Counted from the first letter of the stretch, positions 1 through 9,122 are shown. The stretch: DNA of 64,000 nucleotides from an uncultured Bacteroidales bacterium (GCA_949289215.1 CASENC010000049.1:186001-250000), one strand, 5' to 3'. Notes: generated by a model not told the origin, from the sequence alone. Translations and numbers: made by a program.

Positions 1-1
1 C

Positions 2-2722
2 GGCGAATTTGCCAACACCGGTAACGATGGTACATTCTCGATTGCCACTAACCCGTTGACATCGCTCAACCCCGCCGACATCGAGAGTATCGAGGTGCTG
101 AAGGACGCATCGGCCACGGCAATCTATGGTTCTCGCGGTGCCAACGGTGTAATTCTCATCACCACCAAGCGAGGCAAATCGGGCAAGACGTCGGTAAGTG
201 CATCGGCCAACTTCACCATTGCCGACGCATCCAAGCTGCTCGACATGATGAACCTCACCGAGTATGCTCAAGGACGCATGATATATGGCGGTCCCGACAT
301 CGCGCACGGAGCTACGTATGACAACTGGATGCTTCAAAAGACTGATGACAAAACCGGAGAATTGGTTTGGAACGACTTCTACCAATATTATCTCGACGGC
401 GGTTCGGTGTATCGCAAGATTGGCGAGCAGTATCGCGTGAACGACGAAGTTTGGCGCAAGCTGAACGAGGTTGACTGGCAACGTGAAATCTACAGCACGG
501 CACTGTCGCAGAACTACAACATCACCGTCAACGGTGGTAACGACAAGATTACCTACTTCACCTCGGCTTCTTACAAGAAGGTTGAAGGCTTGGTTGAAGG
601 CACTGGCTTGCGCCAAGGAGACTTGCGTGTGAACTTGAACGCCGACATTTCACCGACAGTGAAATTGGCCGTTTCGCTTAACGGCTCGTTGAAGGAGAAC
701 GACATGATGTCGGGTGGTAACACCACCGGTGGTGCAACGGGTTCGGTTTCGAACGTGGCCCTGTACAGCGCACCATACGTCAAGACGCAGGAGGAAATGG
801 AGCAAGAAACTCCCAACCTTGCCGACCGTGCAACGGTGTGGACTTGGGTTGACGACTACGAGGACAAGACTTCGGAAAAGACTTTCCGCGGCTCTCTCGA
901 CCTTACTTGGAACATCTGCAAGTACCTTACCTACAACCTGCGTGCCGGTGGTAACATTGCATTGCAGAACCGCGACCGCTGGTATGACATCACCCTGTAT
1001 GAAGGTTCGAAACAGAATGGTTACTTGACGCAGACGCAGTTCAACCGCAGCAACTACACAGTGGAAAACGTGTTCTCGTTCAACTACGAGGTTCGTGACA
1101 TAGTTGACATAAGTGCAGTTGCCGGTCTCACCTACGACGATTACAGCTCGCTCAACACGCTTACTGTGGGTAACGACTTCCAGATATACGACTTTGGCCT
1201 TAACGGTATGCACGTTGCCGGCAACACCGAGGTTAAACAACCTACGCAGGCCGACTACCAGCTGCTTTCGTTCCTGGCCCGTGCCAACCTGAGTTTCCTC
1301 AATGGCCGCTATCTGCTCACCGCATCAATCCGTGGTGACGGTTCCAGCAAGTTTGCCGAGGGCAAGCGTTGGGCATACTTCCCTGCTGCCACATTGGCAT
1401 GGAACATGACGCAGGAAACCTTCATGCGCGACGTTCAATGGCTCAACCAGTTGAAGGTTCGTGCCGGTTATGGTGAAACTGGTTCTCAGTCAATCGACCC
1501 GTACAGCACATTCTCAAGCTATGCTTCGGCATTCGTCGATACCCCCAATGGTTCTACCAAGCCGTCGCAGTCGGCCGATGCCAGCGGTAACAAGCTCATT
1601 GGCCTTGTAGTTGACAAGTTGCCTAACGACGGGTTGAAGTGGGAGCGTACTCGCTCTTACAACGTGGGTCTCGACTTCGCGTTCCTCAAGAACCGTATCA
1701 CGGGTAGCGTCGATCTCTATCACAAGACCACCAATGACCTGCTCATTCAGAAGGAACTTCCGCCATCGGCAGGTTACAAGTATATGTACATCAACCAAGG
1801 TAGCTTGCGCAACAAGGGTATCGAAATAAGCCTCACCGGCCACATCATCGACACTAAGGACTTCTCTTGGGACCTCTCGGGTAACATCGCGTTCAACGAC
1901 CCGAAGATTACCAACCTCGGTCTTCCCGTGCAGGAATGGGGTACCGGCCAAAACTGGAAGGCATACCTCGGTAACACCATCGGCGACCACTTCGGCTCGG
2001 CCAACATCTTCATCGAGGGAGAAGCCCCGGGCTTGTTCTACGGCTACGAAACCGACGGTATCATCCAAGAGAACGACCCGTACTTGCAGCAAGTGACCAA
2101 CTCGTCGTCGATTAACACGCTCGAACCTGGCAACTTGAAGTTTGTCGATCAGAACAAAGACGGTGTTATCAACGAGAAGGACCGTGTGATACTCGGCAAC
2201 CCGAACTCGAAGTTCACTTATGGTATCCAGACTTCGTTCCGCTATAAGGACTTCTCGCTGTCGATGGCATTCAACGGCGTTTACGGCAACGACATATTGA
2301 ACACCAACATCCGCTACTTCGGCCTCCCGTCGAATTCTTCGCAGATGGTTTACAAGGACGTGTTCTATGACATGTACCGCGACAACAACCCGTGGATAGG
2401 AGAGTACCGCAGCAACACCACTCCGTCTTATCAGTCGGTTACTCCGAAGGTGGTTATGGACAAGTACATCGAGGACGGCAGTTTCTTCCGTTGCTCCGAC
2501 ATCACGCTTGCCTACACGCTGCCAAAGAGTATAGTCGAGAAGATACGTTTCACCAACATCAGCGTTTACGCATCGGTTAAGAACGCATTCTGCATCACCA
2601 ACTACTCTGGCTATGACCCCGAAGTTAACAGCTTCGCATTCGACGGCACCCGTCCGGGCATCGACATGAGTTCTTACCCGAACACTCGTTCTTATATCAT
2701 TGGCCTTAATGTTTCATTCTAA
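2..2722 (+). CDS. SusC/RagA family TonB-linked outer membrane transporter, 5' end outside window
   Basis: Outer-membrane beta-barrel that imports glycans or other oligomers captured by a SusD lipoprotein, powered by TonB. The reading frame is open from base 2, so the signal peptide, carboxypeptidase-like repeat, TonB box and start of the plug lie upstream. About 906 residues are visible. The plug ending is typical (SIEVLKDASATAIYGSRGA, then GVILITTKRG), followed by a long barrel region ending in a final aromatic strand (SYIIGLNVSF). SusD follows 25 bases after the stop. The family is certain; the substrate cannot be read from sequence. Confidence 0.96.
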   Translation, partial: GEFANTGNDGTFSIATNPLTSLNPADIESIEVLKDASATAIYGSRGANGVILITTKRGKSGKTSVSASANFTIADASKLLDMMNLTEYAQGRMIYGGPDIAHGATYDNWMLQKTDDKTGELVWNDFYQYYLDGGSVYRKIGEQYRVNDEVWRKLNEVDWQREIYSTALSQNYNITVNGGNDKITYFTSASYKKVEGLVEGTGLRQGDLRVNLNADISPTVKLAVSLNGSLKENDMMSGGNTTGGATGSVSNVALYSAPYVKTQEEMEQETPNLADRATVWTWVDDYEDKTSEKTFRGSLDLTWNICKYLTYNLRAGGNIALQNRDRWYDITLYEGSKQNGYLTQTQFNRSNYTVENVFSFNYEVRDIVDISAVAGLTYDDYSSLNTLTVGNDFQIYDFGLNGMHVAGNTEVKQPTQADYQLLSFLARANLSFLNGRYLLTASIRGDGSSKFAEGKRWAYFPAATLAWNMTQETFMRDVQWLNQLKVRAGYGETGSQSIDPYSTFSSYASAFVDTPNGSTKPSQSADASGNKLIGLVVDKLPNDGLKWERTRSYNVGLDFAFLKNRITGSVDLYHKTTNDLLIQKELPPSAGYKYMYINQGSLRNKGIEISLTGHIIDTKDFSWDLSGNIAFNDPKITNLGLPVQEWGTGQNWKAYLGNTIGDHFGSANIFIEGEAPGLFYGYETDGIIQENDPYLQQVTNSSSINTLEPGNLKFVDQNKDGVINEKDRVILGNPNSKFTYGIQTSFRYKDFSLSMAFNGVYGNDILNTNIRYFGLPSNSSQMVYKDVFYDMYRDNNPWIGEYRSNTTPSYQSVTPKVVMDKYIEDGSFFRCSDITLAYTLPKSIVEKIRFTNISVYASVKNAFCITNYSGYDPEVNSFAFDGTRPGIDMSSYPNTRSYIIGLNVSF

Positions 2723-2747
2723 ACAAACCTGAATATATATATCCAAT

Positions 2748-4736
2748 ATGAAAATGAAAAAAATATCAATATGCCTGCTGTCGGGCTTGCTGCTGCTAAG
2801 CTCTTGCCTCGACGAGGACCCGAAGTACACGACCAATGAGGAAATCGTGTATTCGAGCGAGCAATCGGCACAGATGGCTCTCAACGGCCTTTACGGACTG
2901 ATGGCCGTGCAGGGTTCGTTTGCGCAGCTGCTGCCCGAAATCAACACCGAGGCATCGGGTCTGTGCTGGACCAGCTACAACACTTCGGACAACCGCCAGC
3001 AATACGTGAGCGGCCAGATACCCGTGGATAACGAGTTCAACAACCTTGTGTGGGGTGCCGTTTATCAGGCTATCGCCAACTGCAACATCTTCATAGAGGC
3101 TTGCGAAAGCGACCGCAGTGCCAACTTTGACCGCAAGGCCAACATGGTGGCACAGGCCAAGTTCCTGCGCGGCGCACTTTATTACCAGCTCTACACTTTC
3201 TATGGCGGTGTGCCATTGCGCCTTGAACCAACCAACAAGGACAACACCGACGTACCACGTGCATCGCGTCAGGCTATACTTGACCAAATAATACAAGACT
3301 GGACCGACGCAGCCCGCGACCTCGACGACGAGATGAGTTCGGAATCGGGTGCACCCACTGCTCCGTGCAAGGCATCGGCATGGGCCTACCTTGCCAAGCT
3401 GTACTGGCTGATGGGTTGCAACGCATGGGCTGCCGACAGCTACGTAGATCCAGCCGGCAAGGCTTACGGTGCCGACGCATGGGCACAGGGCGAATTGAAA
3501 AAGTCGTGGCCCGAGATGAAGTCGAGCCAGGAATACTTCCTCAAGGCAAAGGCTTATGGCGACTCGGTATTCCAGCACAACCCGTTCCAGCTTGAACCCG
3601 ACTTCAACACCTTGTTCAACGGCCAGCGTGTGCAATTGTCGAAGGAATTCATATTCGTAATCGACGCCACGATGAACACTACCGAGAACGTGGGCTACAA
3701 CTCGCTGCACTGGACATTCTCGCCGCAAAACTGCTCGCCGGGTGAAACCTGGGGCCGCGCACAACCGAGCCATGCATTCTATAACTGGGCTGCCGGTACC
3801 TACCAGAACGACCCGCGCCTCGATGCAACTTTCGTGACCAAGTGGGTGAAATATGTCAACCAGGCTCCGTCGTCGGAGATTATGGCATCTTACCCGATAG
3901 TAAGGAAACTCGTCCAGGACACCACTTGGGTTGACTCGGTTGTCCGTCCGGGCCGTCCGCCGATTCAAGTGCCTGTTGTCACCACCGAGTACCAATTTGT
4001 GGATTCAATCGACTTCAGCGACACGCAGAAGTATGCCGACGTTACCAACCCGCAACCCGAGGAACTCGACTCTATCGTGTATGAGCAATATTGCAAGACC
4101 AAGTCGCCCGACGCATGGAACATCGACGACTGGCCATACTTTGGCAAATATATGACGATGAACTGCTCAGGTCGCTATGCCGATAACAACCTCTACGTTT
4201 ACCGCTATGCCGACTTCTTGCTGCTGATGGCCGACGTTGAGAACGAGCTTGGCAACCTTGGCACCGCACAGGGCTATGTGAACCAGGTACTCGACCGCGC
4301 CCGCAACTCTTCGGGTGGCGACGGCGTTTACCCGCTCGCAGTGAATGCTACCAGCAAGGAGGAGATGCGTGAATATATCTTCAACGAACGCCTCTTTGAG
4401 CTTGTGGCCGAGTTCGACGGCTTTGTTGACACTCGCCGCCGCGGTATCAACTGGCGCAGGGCTATCCTTGAACGCAACAACAACGACGGTATAACTCGCC
4501 GCTGCTACATATACGGCAAGCTCAACAGCTACCAGTCGCCGTGGCGCGAATTCTGGTATCCGTATGACATGGCTGTGAGCGGCGACAAGGAGGACATTGA
4601 GAGCGCAACTGTTGCCGAGGCATCAGATGGACAATGGAATGAATACTTGATTAAGAACCAGCTCATTCCGCTGCCGCGTATGGAGTTCAGCTCGAATAAA
4701 GCACTCACCAGTGCCGACCAGAACCCAGGATATTAA
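2748..4736 (+). CDS. SusD/RagB family nutrient-binding outer membrane lipoprotein
   Basis: Surface lipoprotein that caps the SusC barrel and binds its ligand. The 662-residue protein begins with a lipoprotein signal ending LLLLSSC, lipidated at Cys20. The N-terminal part has the tetratricopeptide-like pattern of the family (AQMALNGLYGLM; AKFLRGALYYQLYTFYGGVP). The C-terminal part has the usual NERLFELVAEFDGFVDTRR segment, in which the family normally has a rich R/E pattern. It is translated just after SusC. No sulfatase, glycoside hydrolase or regulator follows, so the rest of any utilisation locus must lie upstream of the window. Substrate unknown. Confidence 0.96.
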   Translation: MKMKKISICLLSGLLLLSSCLDEDPKYTTNEEIVYSSEQSAQMALNGLYGLMAVQGSFAQLLPEINTEASGLCWTSYNTSDNRQQYVSGQIPVDNEFNNLVWGAVYQAIANCNIFIEACESDRSANFDRKANMVAQAKFLRGALYYQLYTFYGGVPLRLEPTNKDNTDVPRASRQAILDQIIQDWTDAARDLDDEMSSESGAPTAPCKASAWAYLAKLYWLMGCNAWAADSYVDPAGKAYGADAWAQGELKKSWPEMKSSQEYFLKAKAYGDSVFQHNPFQLEPDFNTLFNGQRVQLSKEFIFVIDATMNTTENVGYNSLHWTFSPQNCSPGETWGRAQPSHAFYNWAAGTYQNDPRLDATFVTKWVKYVNQAPSSEIMASYPIVRKLVQDTTWVDSVVRPGRPPIQVPVVTTEYQFVDSIDFSDTQKYADVTNPQPEELDSIVYEQYCKTKSPDAWNIDDWPYFGKYMTMNCSGRYADNNLYVYRYADFLLLMADVENELGNLGTAQGYVNQVLDRARNSSGGDGVYPLAVNATSKEEMREYIFNERLFELVAEFDGFVDTRRRGINWRRAILERNNNDGITRRCYIYGKLNSYQSPWREFWYPYDMAVSGDKEDIESATVAEASDGQWNEYLIKNQLIPLPRMEFSSNKALTSADQNPGY

Positions 4737-4858
4737 TATTTCTTACGAGAGAGTACTATAATGAGAGCGAGGGGCTTGCACTAAATAAGGTGCAAGCTCC
4801 TTTTGTTTTTGATGAATCCCGTAATTATGGAAGTGTTCATTAACCGCGTCATAGCCAT

Positions 4859-4985
4859 GTGGTGAGAGCTTGTATGCGGCTGTTTGTAGAGACGGCATAG
4901 TATGCCGTCTCGGTGACTGTATTATTGTTGCGTGGTGAGGCTTGTATGACGCTGTTTGAGACGGCATGGTATGCCGTCTCTACGG
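4859..4985. repeat. two tandem imperfect copies of a palindromic repeat
   Basis: Two copies of a roughly 52-base unit, starting near 4859 and 4932, each begin GTGGTGAG and end in a perfect 11-base palindrome arm pair around one base (4889-4911 and 4958-4980; arm GAGACGGCATA or GAGACGGCATG). The same kind of palindrome, GAGACG(C/T)GGCATGCC, recurs at 55980 and 56052. The region lies between the convergent ends of susD and queE and could act as a transcription barrier. The whole 4737-5009 gap holds no gene. Confidence 0.8.
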
Positions 4986-5009
4986 CTGCTGTGTGTTATG
5001 GCAGGGGGA

Positions 5010-5600
5010 TTAGCGGATGCCGAGCAGGCGGTGGGTTTGGAGTGAGAGCCGCCAGCGTGGGTCGGCGAGGGCGGCTTGGATTGTGGCTTGGAGGTTGGCG
5101 TTGCGCAGCTCGGGGTCGGCGCAGTAACATGGTTGCAGAAATCGGTGCGTGGCTTGAATTTTGAAGTAACCATCGAGCGGTTGGCCGGTGTAAACCACTT
5201 TCAGTTCGTCGCACCGGTCGATTAGGAGAGGGAATGTGTCGCCGCCCTGGTATGCACCCTTGGGCGAGAGTGTCACCCAGTCGATGTTGTCGGGCAGCGG
5301 ATTGGTGCCGTTGGTCTCGATGGCTATGCGCTTGCCCGTGTAGTGCTTTAGAAGTGCTACAAAGTCGTGGTCGATGAACAGGGATGGTTCTCCGCCGGTG
5401 AGTACCACGAGCGGGGCAAGAGGGTACTGCATTATCGCCTCGATGATTTGGCGTTCGCTCATCACGGTGCCGCTGTGGTGGTCGGTGTCGCAGAAGTGAC
5501 ATTGCAGGTTGCAACCCGAAAAGCGGACGAACACGGCAGCCGTGCCGGTGTTGTATCCTTCGCCTTGCAGCGAGTAGAATATTTCGTTGATGCGTTTCAC
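5010..5600 (-). CDS. queE: 7-carboxy-7-deazaguanine synthase (radical SAM)
   Basis: Converts 6-carboxytetrahydropterin to 7-carboxy-7-deazaguanine, the third step to queuosine. At 196 residues it has the family opening NEIFYSLQGEG, the iron-sulfur cysteines 30, 34 and 37 (CNLQCHFCD, CX3CX2C) and a VVLTGGEPSL SAM-binding motif near residue 66. The start is a GTG at 5598-5600: an in-frame TAA lies only 10 bases upstream and no ATG is available. It is last in the que cluster and is separated from queD by a palindromic repeat, which may lower its expression relative to queF-queC. Confidence 0.95.
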   Translation of the reverse strand: MKRINEIFYSLQGEGYNTGTAAVFVRFSGCNLQCHFCDTDHHSGTVMSERQIIEAIMQYPLAPLVVLTGGEPSLFIDHDFVALLKHYTGKRIAIETNGTNPLPDNIDWVTLSPKGAYQGGDTFPLLIDRCDELKVVYTGQPLDGYFKIQATHRFLQPCYCADPELRNANLQATIQAALADPRWRLSLQTHRLLGIR

Positions 5601-5604
5601 GTTA

Positions 5605-5760
5605 TATAATTAGGAATTTTCAATAATTAGGAATGAGGGAGTTAGGAATGAGGAATGTGGAATTTTGAATAATTGGGAGTTAGGAATAAAGGATTTCATC
5701 ATAATCTTATAAATCATACCAATACTCCATCATTCCGCATTCCTAATTATTAAAAATTCC
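5605..5760. repeat. AT-rich palindromic intergenic repeat, copy 1
   Basis: Arms 5613-5635 and 5738-5760 are 23 bases long and complementary at 22 positions. Both are built from the words GGAATT and TTAGGAATG. Transcribed, they would make a long stem with a loop of about 100 bases, itself containing more copies of the word. The right arm includes the queD stop codon and last codons. Similar elements are at 6126-6214 and 46814-46885. Confidence 0.8.
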
Positions 5761-6106
5761 TCATTTCTAATTCTTCTTCTTCGATGTAGGAGGCTGTGTT
5801 GTTGGTTGATTCTTGCACGTCGGCGCGGTAGCATTGGGGGATTGAATCTACTATCCATCGGGCAATGTTCTCGGCGGTGGGGTTGAATGGCAGCACCTCG
5901 TTGAGATTGCGGTGGTCGAGGCGGCCTATGATGTCTTGCTTTATGTGGGTGAAGTCGCATACCATTCCGTCGGCGTTCAGCTCCCGTGCGCGGCAATATA
6001 CCGTGATTATCCAGTTGTGGCCGTGCATGGTGGTGCATTTGCTGGGGTAGCTTAGCGTGAGGCTGTGGCATGCGGCTATTTCGAGTGTTTTCTTTATGTA
6101 GTACAT
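5750..6106 (-). CDS. queD: 6-carboxytetrahydropterin synthase
   Basis: Second enzyme of the queuosine precursor pathway; makes 6-carboxytetrahydropterin from dihydroneopterin triphosphate. The 118-residue protein shows zinc-binding His14, His28 and His30 (HGHNW), catalytic Cys24 in PSKCTTMHGHN, the LDHRNLNEV segment at 63-71 and PTAEN at 76-80. The last residues (EMRNF) and the stop are encoded within the arm of the palindromic repeat at 5738-5760, so the C-terminus was probably reshaped by repeat insertion. It sits between queC and queE. Confidence 0.95.
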   Translation of the reverse strand: MYYIKKTLEIAACHSLTLSYPSKCTTMHGHNWIITVYCRARELNADGMVCDFTHIKQDIIGRLDHRNLNEVLPFNPTAENIARWIVDSIPQCYRADVQESTNNTASYIEEEELEMRNF

Positions 6107-6125
6107 TTTATTTAATTAGGAATTA

Positions 6126-6214
6126 GGAATGAGAAATTAGGGATGTGGAATTAGGAATGATGGAGTTGGTGTATAGGGCTATGATGAAATTCCACATTCC
6201 TAACTCCTCATTCC
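6126..6214. repeat. AT-rich palindromic intergenic repeat, copy 2
   Basis: Arms 6126-6152 and 6188-6214 are 27 bases long and complementary at 24 positions, with the same GGAATGAG and ATGTGGAATT words as copy 1. It fills the gap between queC and queD, which are read in the same direction. Confidence 0.8.
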
Positions 6215-6223
6215 ACATTATTT

Positions 6224-6880
6224 TTATTCTTCGTATTTGGTGGGGTCGGGGATGCCGGCGTAGGCGAGGGCTTCTTTGCGCTCCACGCAGGTGCCGCAGC
6301 GTCCACAATGCTTTTCACCGCCCTTGTAGCACGAGTAGGTGAGGGAGTAGTCCATGCCCAAGGCTTTGCCGTGCTTGGCTATTTCGCCCTTTGTAATGTT
6401 GGTGTAAGGGGCGAATATGTCGATGCCGTCGTATGTGCCTTCGTGCATGGCTTGCGACATTGCGTCGATGAACGGTGCGCGGCAGTCGGGGTATATGGCA
6501 TGGTCGCCGCTGTGGTTGGCTATCATCACGTGGCGCAGGCCGTGGCTCTCGGCCAGTCCGCAGGCTATGGCAAGCATTATGCCGTTGCGGAACGGTACCA
6601 CGGTCGAACGCATATTCTCGTCGTCGTATTGCCCTTCGGGAATGGCATCGGCCCCCGACAGGAGCGAGCTGCGGAAGTATCGGCCCATGAAGTCGAGCGG
6701 AATTACTATGTGGCGTATGCCAAGCATCGAGCAGTTGGCGGCTGCGCAGGCTATTTCGCGGCTGTTGTGGTTGGCGCCGTAGTCGAAAGTCACTGCCAGG
6801 GCTATGCGGTCGCTATATTCGTGCAGCAGGGTGGTTGAGTCCATGCCGCCCGACAGTATTATTATGGAATCTTTGTTCAT
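6224..6880 (-). CDS. queC: 7-cyano-7-deazaguanine (preQ0) synthase
   Basis: ATP-dependent amidation and dehydration of 7-carboxy-7-deazaguanine to preQ0. The 218-residue protein has the N-type ATP pyrophosphatase loop SGGMDST at 10-16 and a C-terminal zinc cluster (SCYKGG, then CGRCGTC). It also has the family segments VPFRNGIMLAIA and APYTNITKGEI. It starts nine bases after queF, so the two are almost certainly co-transcribed; queD and queE follow beyond palindromic repeats. Queuosine ends up in tRNAs with GUN anticodons; the later genes queA and tgt are not in this window. Confidence 0.97.
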   Translation of the reverse strand: MNKDSIIILSGGMDSTTLLHEYSDRIALAVTFDYGANHNSREIACAAANCSMLGIRHIVIPLDFMGRYFRSSLLSGADAIPEGQYDDENMRSTVVPFRNGIMLAIACGLAESHGLRHVMIANHSGDHAIYPDCRAPFIDAMSQAMHEGTYDGIDIFAPYTNITKGEIAKHGKALGMDYSLTYSCYKGGEKHCGRCGTCVERKEALAYAGIPDPTKYEE

Positions 6881-6889
6881 AGTGTGCGT

Positions 6890-7360
6890 TTAAGAGTTGC
6901 GGAATGATGCGAGCAGGCGTTGGCGCACTAAGTCTTGGTGGTCGGCATCGCCGTAGTTTGCAAACGGGTATATCGAGATGCCTCCGCGCGGGGTGAATAT
7001 GCCGGTTACCTCTATGTATCGCGGGTCCATGAGCCGCACCAGGTCTTTCATGATTATGTTGATGCAATCTTCATGGAAGTCGCCGTGGTTGCGGAAGCTG
7101 AACAAGTAGAGTTTCAAGCTCTTGCTCTCCACCATTCGCTCGCGCGGGATGTAGTTGATGATGATTTTGCCGAAGTCGGGCTGGCCGGTTTTGGGGCATA
7201 GCGTCGTGAATTCCGGGCAATTGAAAGTGACAAGATATTCGTTTTCGGGGTGCTTGTTGGGGAAAGTCTCAAGCACCTGTGGGTTATAGTCGTAGCTATA
7301 TGCCGTGTTTTGGTCGCCCAGCCGGGTGATTCCTTGCAGTTCGTCGTTTGTTCTTGACAT
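6890..7360 (-). CDS. queF: NADPH-dependent preQ0 reductase
   Basis: Reduces the nitrile of preQ0 to the aminomethyl group of preQ1. The chosen start ATG (7358-7360) gives 156 residues, the usual length of the short YkvM-type enzyme; a longer frame to 7429 has no homology-like sequence. The catalytic cysteine is Cys55 in [15 protein letters not shown], and the substrate motif [20 protein letters not shown] follows at about 78-97. First gene of the que cluster. No preQ1 riboswitch was recognised in the 84 bases between it and the upstream terminator. Confidence 0.96.
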   Translation of the reverse strand: MSRTNDELQGITRLGDQNTAYSYDYNPQVLETFPNKHPENEYLVTFNCPEFTTLCPKTGQPDFGKIIINYIPRERMVESKSLKLYLFSFRNHGDFHEDCINIIMKDLVRLMDPRYIEVTGIFTPRGGISIYPFANYGDADHQDLVRQRLLASFRNS

Positions 7361-7444
7361 AAATAAAGTGCTTAAAAGGTGAGTGTAGCCGATAAATGTG
7401 CGCGTGGCTTTCGCGCCGCCATGCAGCATATCGTCGGTCGGGGG

Positions 7445-7481
7445 TTAAAAAAATGCGAGGCGGCTTTGGAGGCTGCCTCGC
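7445..7481 (-). terminator. intrinsic terminator after tRNA-Thr
   Basis: On the minus strand a 10-base stem (arms at 7472-7481 and 7455-7464, one G-U type mismatch) with a 7-base loop is followed by a run of seven T (plus-strand AAAAAAA at 7447-7453). It separates the tRNA from queF. Confidence 0.85.
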
Positions 7482-7487
7482 TTGCTG

Positions 7488-7560
7488 AGCCGCGAATGGG
7501 ACTCGAACCCATGACCTTTTCGTTACGAATGAAATGCTCTACCAACTGAGCTATTGCGGC
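7488..7560 (-). tRNA. tRNA-Thr (anticodon CGU)
   Basis: The minus strand folds into a 73-base tRNA: D stem GCTC/GAGC, T arm ATGGG-TTCGAGT-CCCAT, anticodon loop TTCGTAA with anticodon CGT, reading ACG threonine codons. CCA is not encoded. Two stem positions are A-C mismatches (6-67 in the acceptor, 31-39 in the anticodon stem), which is unusual. A TATCTTTG promoter element at 7592-7599 precedes it and a strong terminator follows. Confidence 0.9.
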
Positions 7561-7591
7561 TTGATGTGTCGCACCGTTTCCAATGCGAGTG

Positions 7592-7599
7592 CAAAGATA
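7592..7599 (-). promoter_or_regulatory. -7 element of tRNA-Thr promoter
   Basis: TATCTTTG on the minus strand, 31 bases before the tRNA 5' end and immediately after the stop codon of the DUF4270 gene. No clear TTTG at the expected -33 distance. Confidence 0.55.
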
Positions 7600-9048
7600 C
7601 TAATTATTTTCAAATAACCTACTATAATAAAGCCTTAAATTTGCATTTTCGAGGTCGAGTTTAACAATTGATGGCCTTTCCATGGCCGGGAGTACCTCGA
7701 TGGGCGAGGATGCCGAGCTGCTGCTTGACGGGAAGTAACCGTAATACAAGTAATAGTAGTAGTTGGTGTAGTTGTATCCGGTCGAGGAGCTGCTCTCGTC
7801 GAACAGCACGTCGATGGGCGTGAGCGAGAACAGGCAGTCTTCGGGTTCGGCTATGCCGCCTTTTTCATCGAGCAGCTTCAGGAAGTATTGGCGCATCTCG
7901 GAGAACGTGTAGCAGCCGTTGGTGGCATCGTATTGGGCGTAGAACGAAGTCACGTTGTCGGGCACGTTGGTTTCGGATAGGAACTTGTTCTTCCGGTCGG
8001 CCGGAATGAGCAGCAAGTATTCGGGTGGTGCTATGCTGCGGCTGTTCACAAGTTCCACGGCCGGGATTTCTAAGCTCACGCTGTTGAATACCGTCTGCGC
8101 GTCGGTGTCGTTCTTGAAACGGTCGAGGATTTCCTGCACCGGCAGGTTGAGTTCCACATCGTATGCTGCCGGGGTTTGTATTATGGCATCGCCGTCAGCT
8201 ACCATTGTTTTCACTTCCTCACTGATGTCGAGGCGCAGGTTGTTGTTTGACAGCACTTCTTCGGTCGAGCCCATGTAGCTTCGGTTGATTGTGTATGTGG
8301 TGTCGATCTCGGCTTCCTTGATGATGCGGCGGCAATATACGACAAACTCGGTGTCGTAGATGTTCACCACGCGGCCGTTGCCGAAACTTGTTGTCACATA
8401 AATTCCGGGGAAGAATTCTTCAAAAGTAGCCGGGTCGCGGAATATTTCGGGGTCTTGCTTGAACTTGCGGAATATGTCAACAGCCACACTGCGGTCCACG
8501 TTAACCTTGATTTCCCGATATTGGTAATCACTCCCGTCAAGCACGTCGGCAAGCGAGTCGGATTGCAGAGCCGTGGCGGTATATGATGTTGAGCCAAGCG
8601 GATTGTTTTGGTCGTAGTATCCGGTCGGGTCGAACGAGCTGCTGATGGGGCGCGGCAATGGCTTGGTGAGCTTGTAAACGGTGGCTCGCATCGGTGTGAC
8701 ACTGTCGCCCGTATAACCGCCTATGGGCAGTCGCATAACGAAGAGGCAGCTGTCTATTTCATTTTCGCTTACGTAAGCGGTATCTAATGGCCATGCGGGC
8801 ATCATTTGCGAAACGAAGTCGGCCGACAGGGTTCCGTAATTGTCGGCATTGATGTTTCCTAACAATTGAGTCAAGGTGCGGGCAGGCAAGGAAGTATTGG
8901 CCACTGTGCGCCCCGATACTTTAAAAGAGGAATCGCTCACTACAGCCGTGCGGGTGGGAACGAGTGAAGTTCCGATGCCCGATTCGGTGCACGATTGTAT
9001 TGCAAGCAGCACCAAGGCTGCCATGATAGGCATAAGGATTTTTCTCAT
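7600..9048 (-). CDS. DUF4270 family lipoprotein
   Basis: Uncharacterised cell-envelope lipoprotein typical of Bacteroidetes. At 482 residues, it has a signal peptide with lipobox AIQSC (Cys20), then the family opening GIGTSLVP, and a beta-rich body with GNINADNYGTLSADFVSQ around residue 65, the conserved YGTxxADFVSQ pattern. A serine- and tyrosine-rich low-complexity stretch (about residues 425-450, YYYYLYYGYFPSSSSS) lies near the C-terminus. It is followed by the tRNA-Thr and preceded by the starch-synthase-like gene. Role unknown; envelope location is inferred from the lipobox. Confidence 0.88.
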   Translation of the reverse strand: MRKILMPIMAALVLLAIQSCTESGIGTSLVPTRTAVVSDSSFKVSGRTVANTSLPARTLTQLLGNINADNYGTLSADFVSQMMPAWPLDTAYVSENEIDSCLFVMRLPIGGYTGDSVTPMRATVYKLTKPLPRPISSSFDPTGYYDQNNPLGSTSYTATALQSDSLADVLDGSDYQYREIKVNVDRSVAVDIFRKFKQDPEIFRDPATFEEFFPGIYVTTSFGNGRVVNIYDTEFVVYCRRIIKEAEIDTTYTINRSYMGSTEEVLSNNNLRLDISEEVKTMVADGDAIIQTPAAYDVELNLPVQEILDRFKNDTDAQTVFNSVSLEIPAVELVNSRSIAPPEYLLLIPADRKNKFLSETNVPDNVTSFYAQYDATNGCYTFSEMRQYFLKLLDEKGGIAEPEDCLFSLTPIDVLFDESSSSTGYNYTNYYYYLYYGYFPSSSSSASSPIEVLPAMERPSIVKLDLENANLRLYYSRLFENN

Positions 9049-9122
9049 TGTGTCGTGGTTGGGATAAACAAAATTATTTTTTGTGAATACCCGGAAACAT
9101 GGTCGCAGCCCGTGCCGAGGGT

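Noticed and set aside
7361-7444. Possible preQ1 riboswitch before queF
   Set aside because: The characteristic hairpin with A-rich tail was not seen in the 84-base leader; only the end of the tRNA terminator and a short spacer are present.
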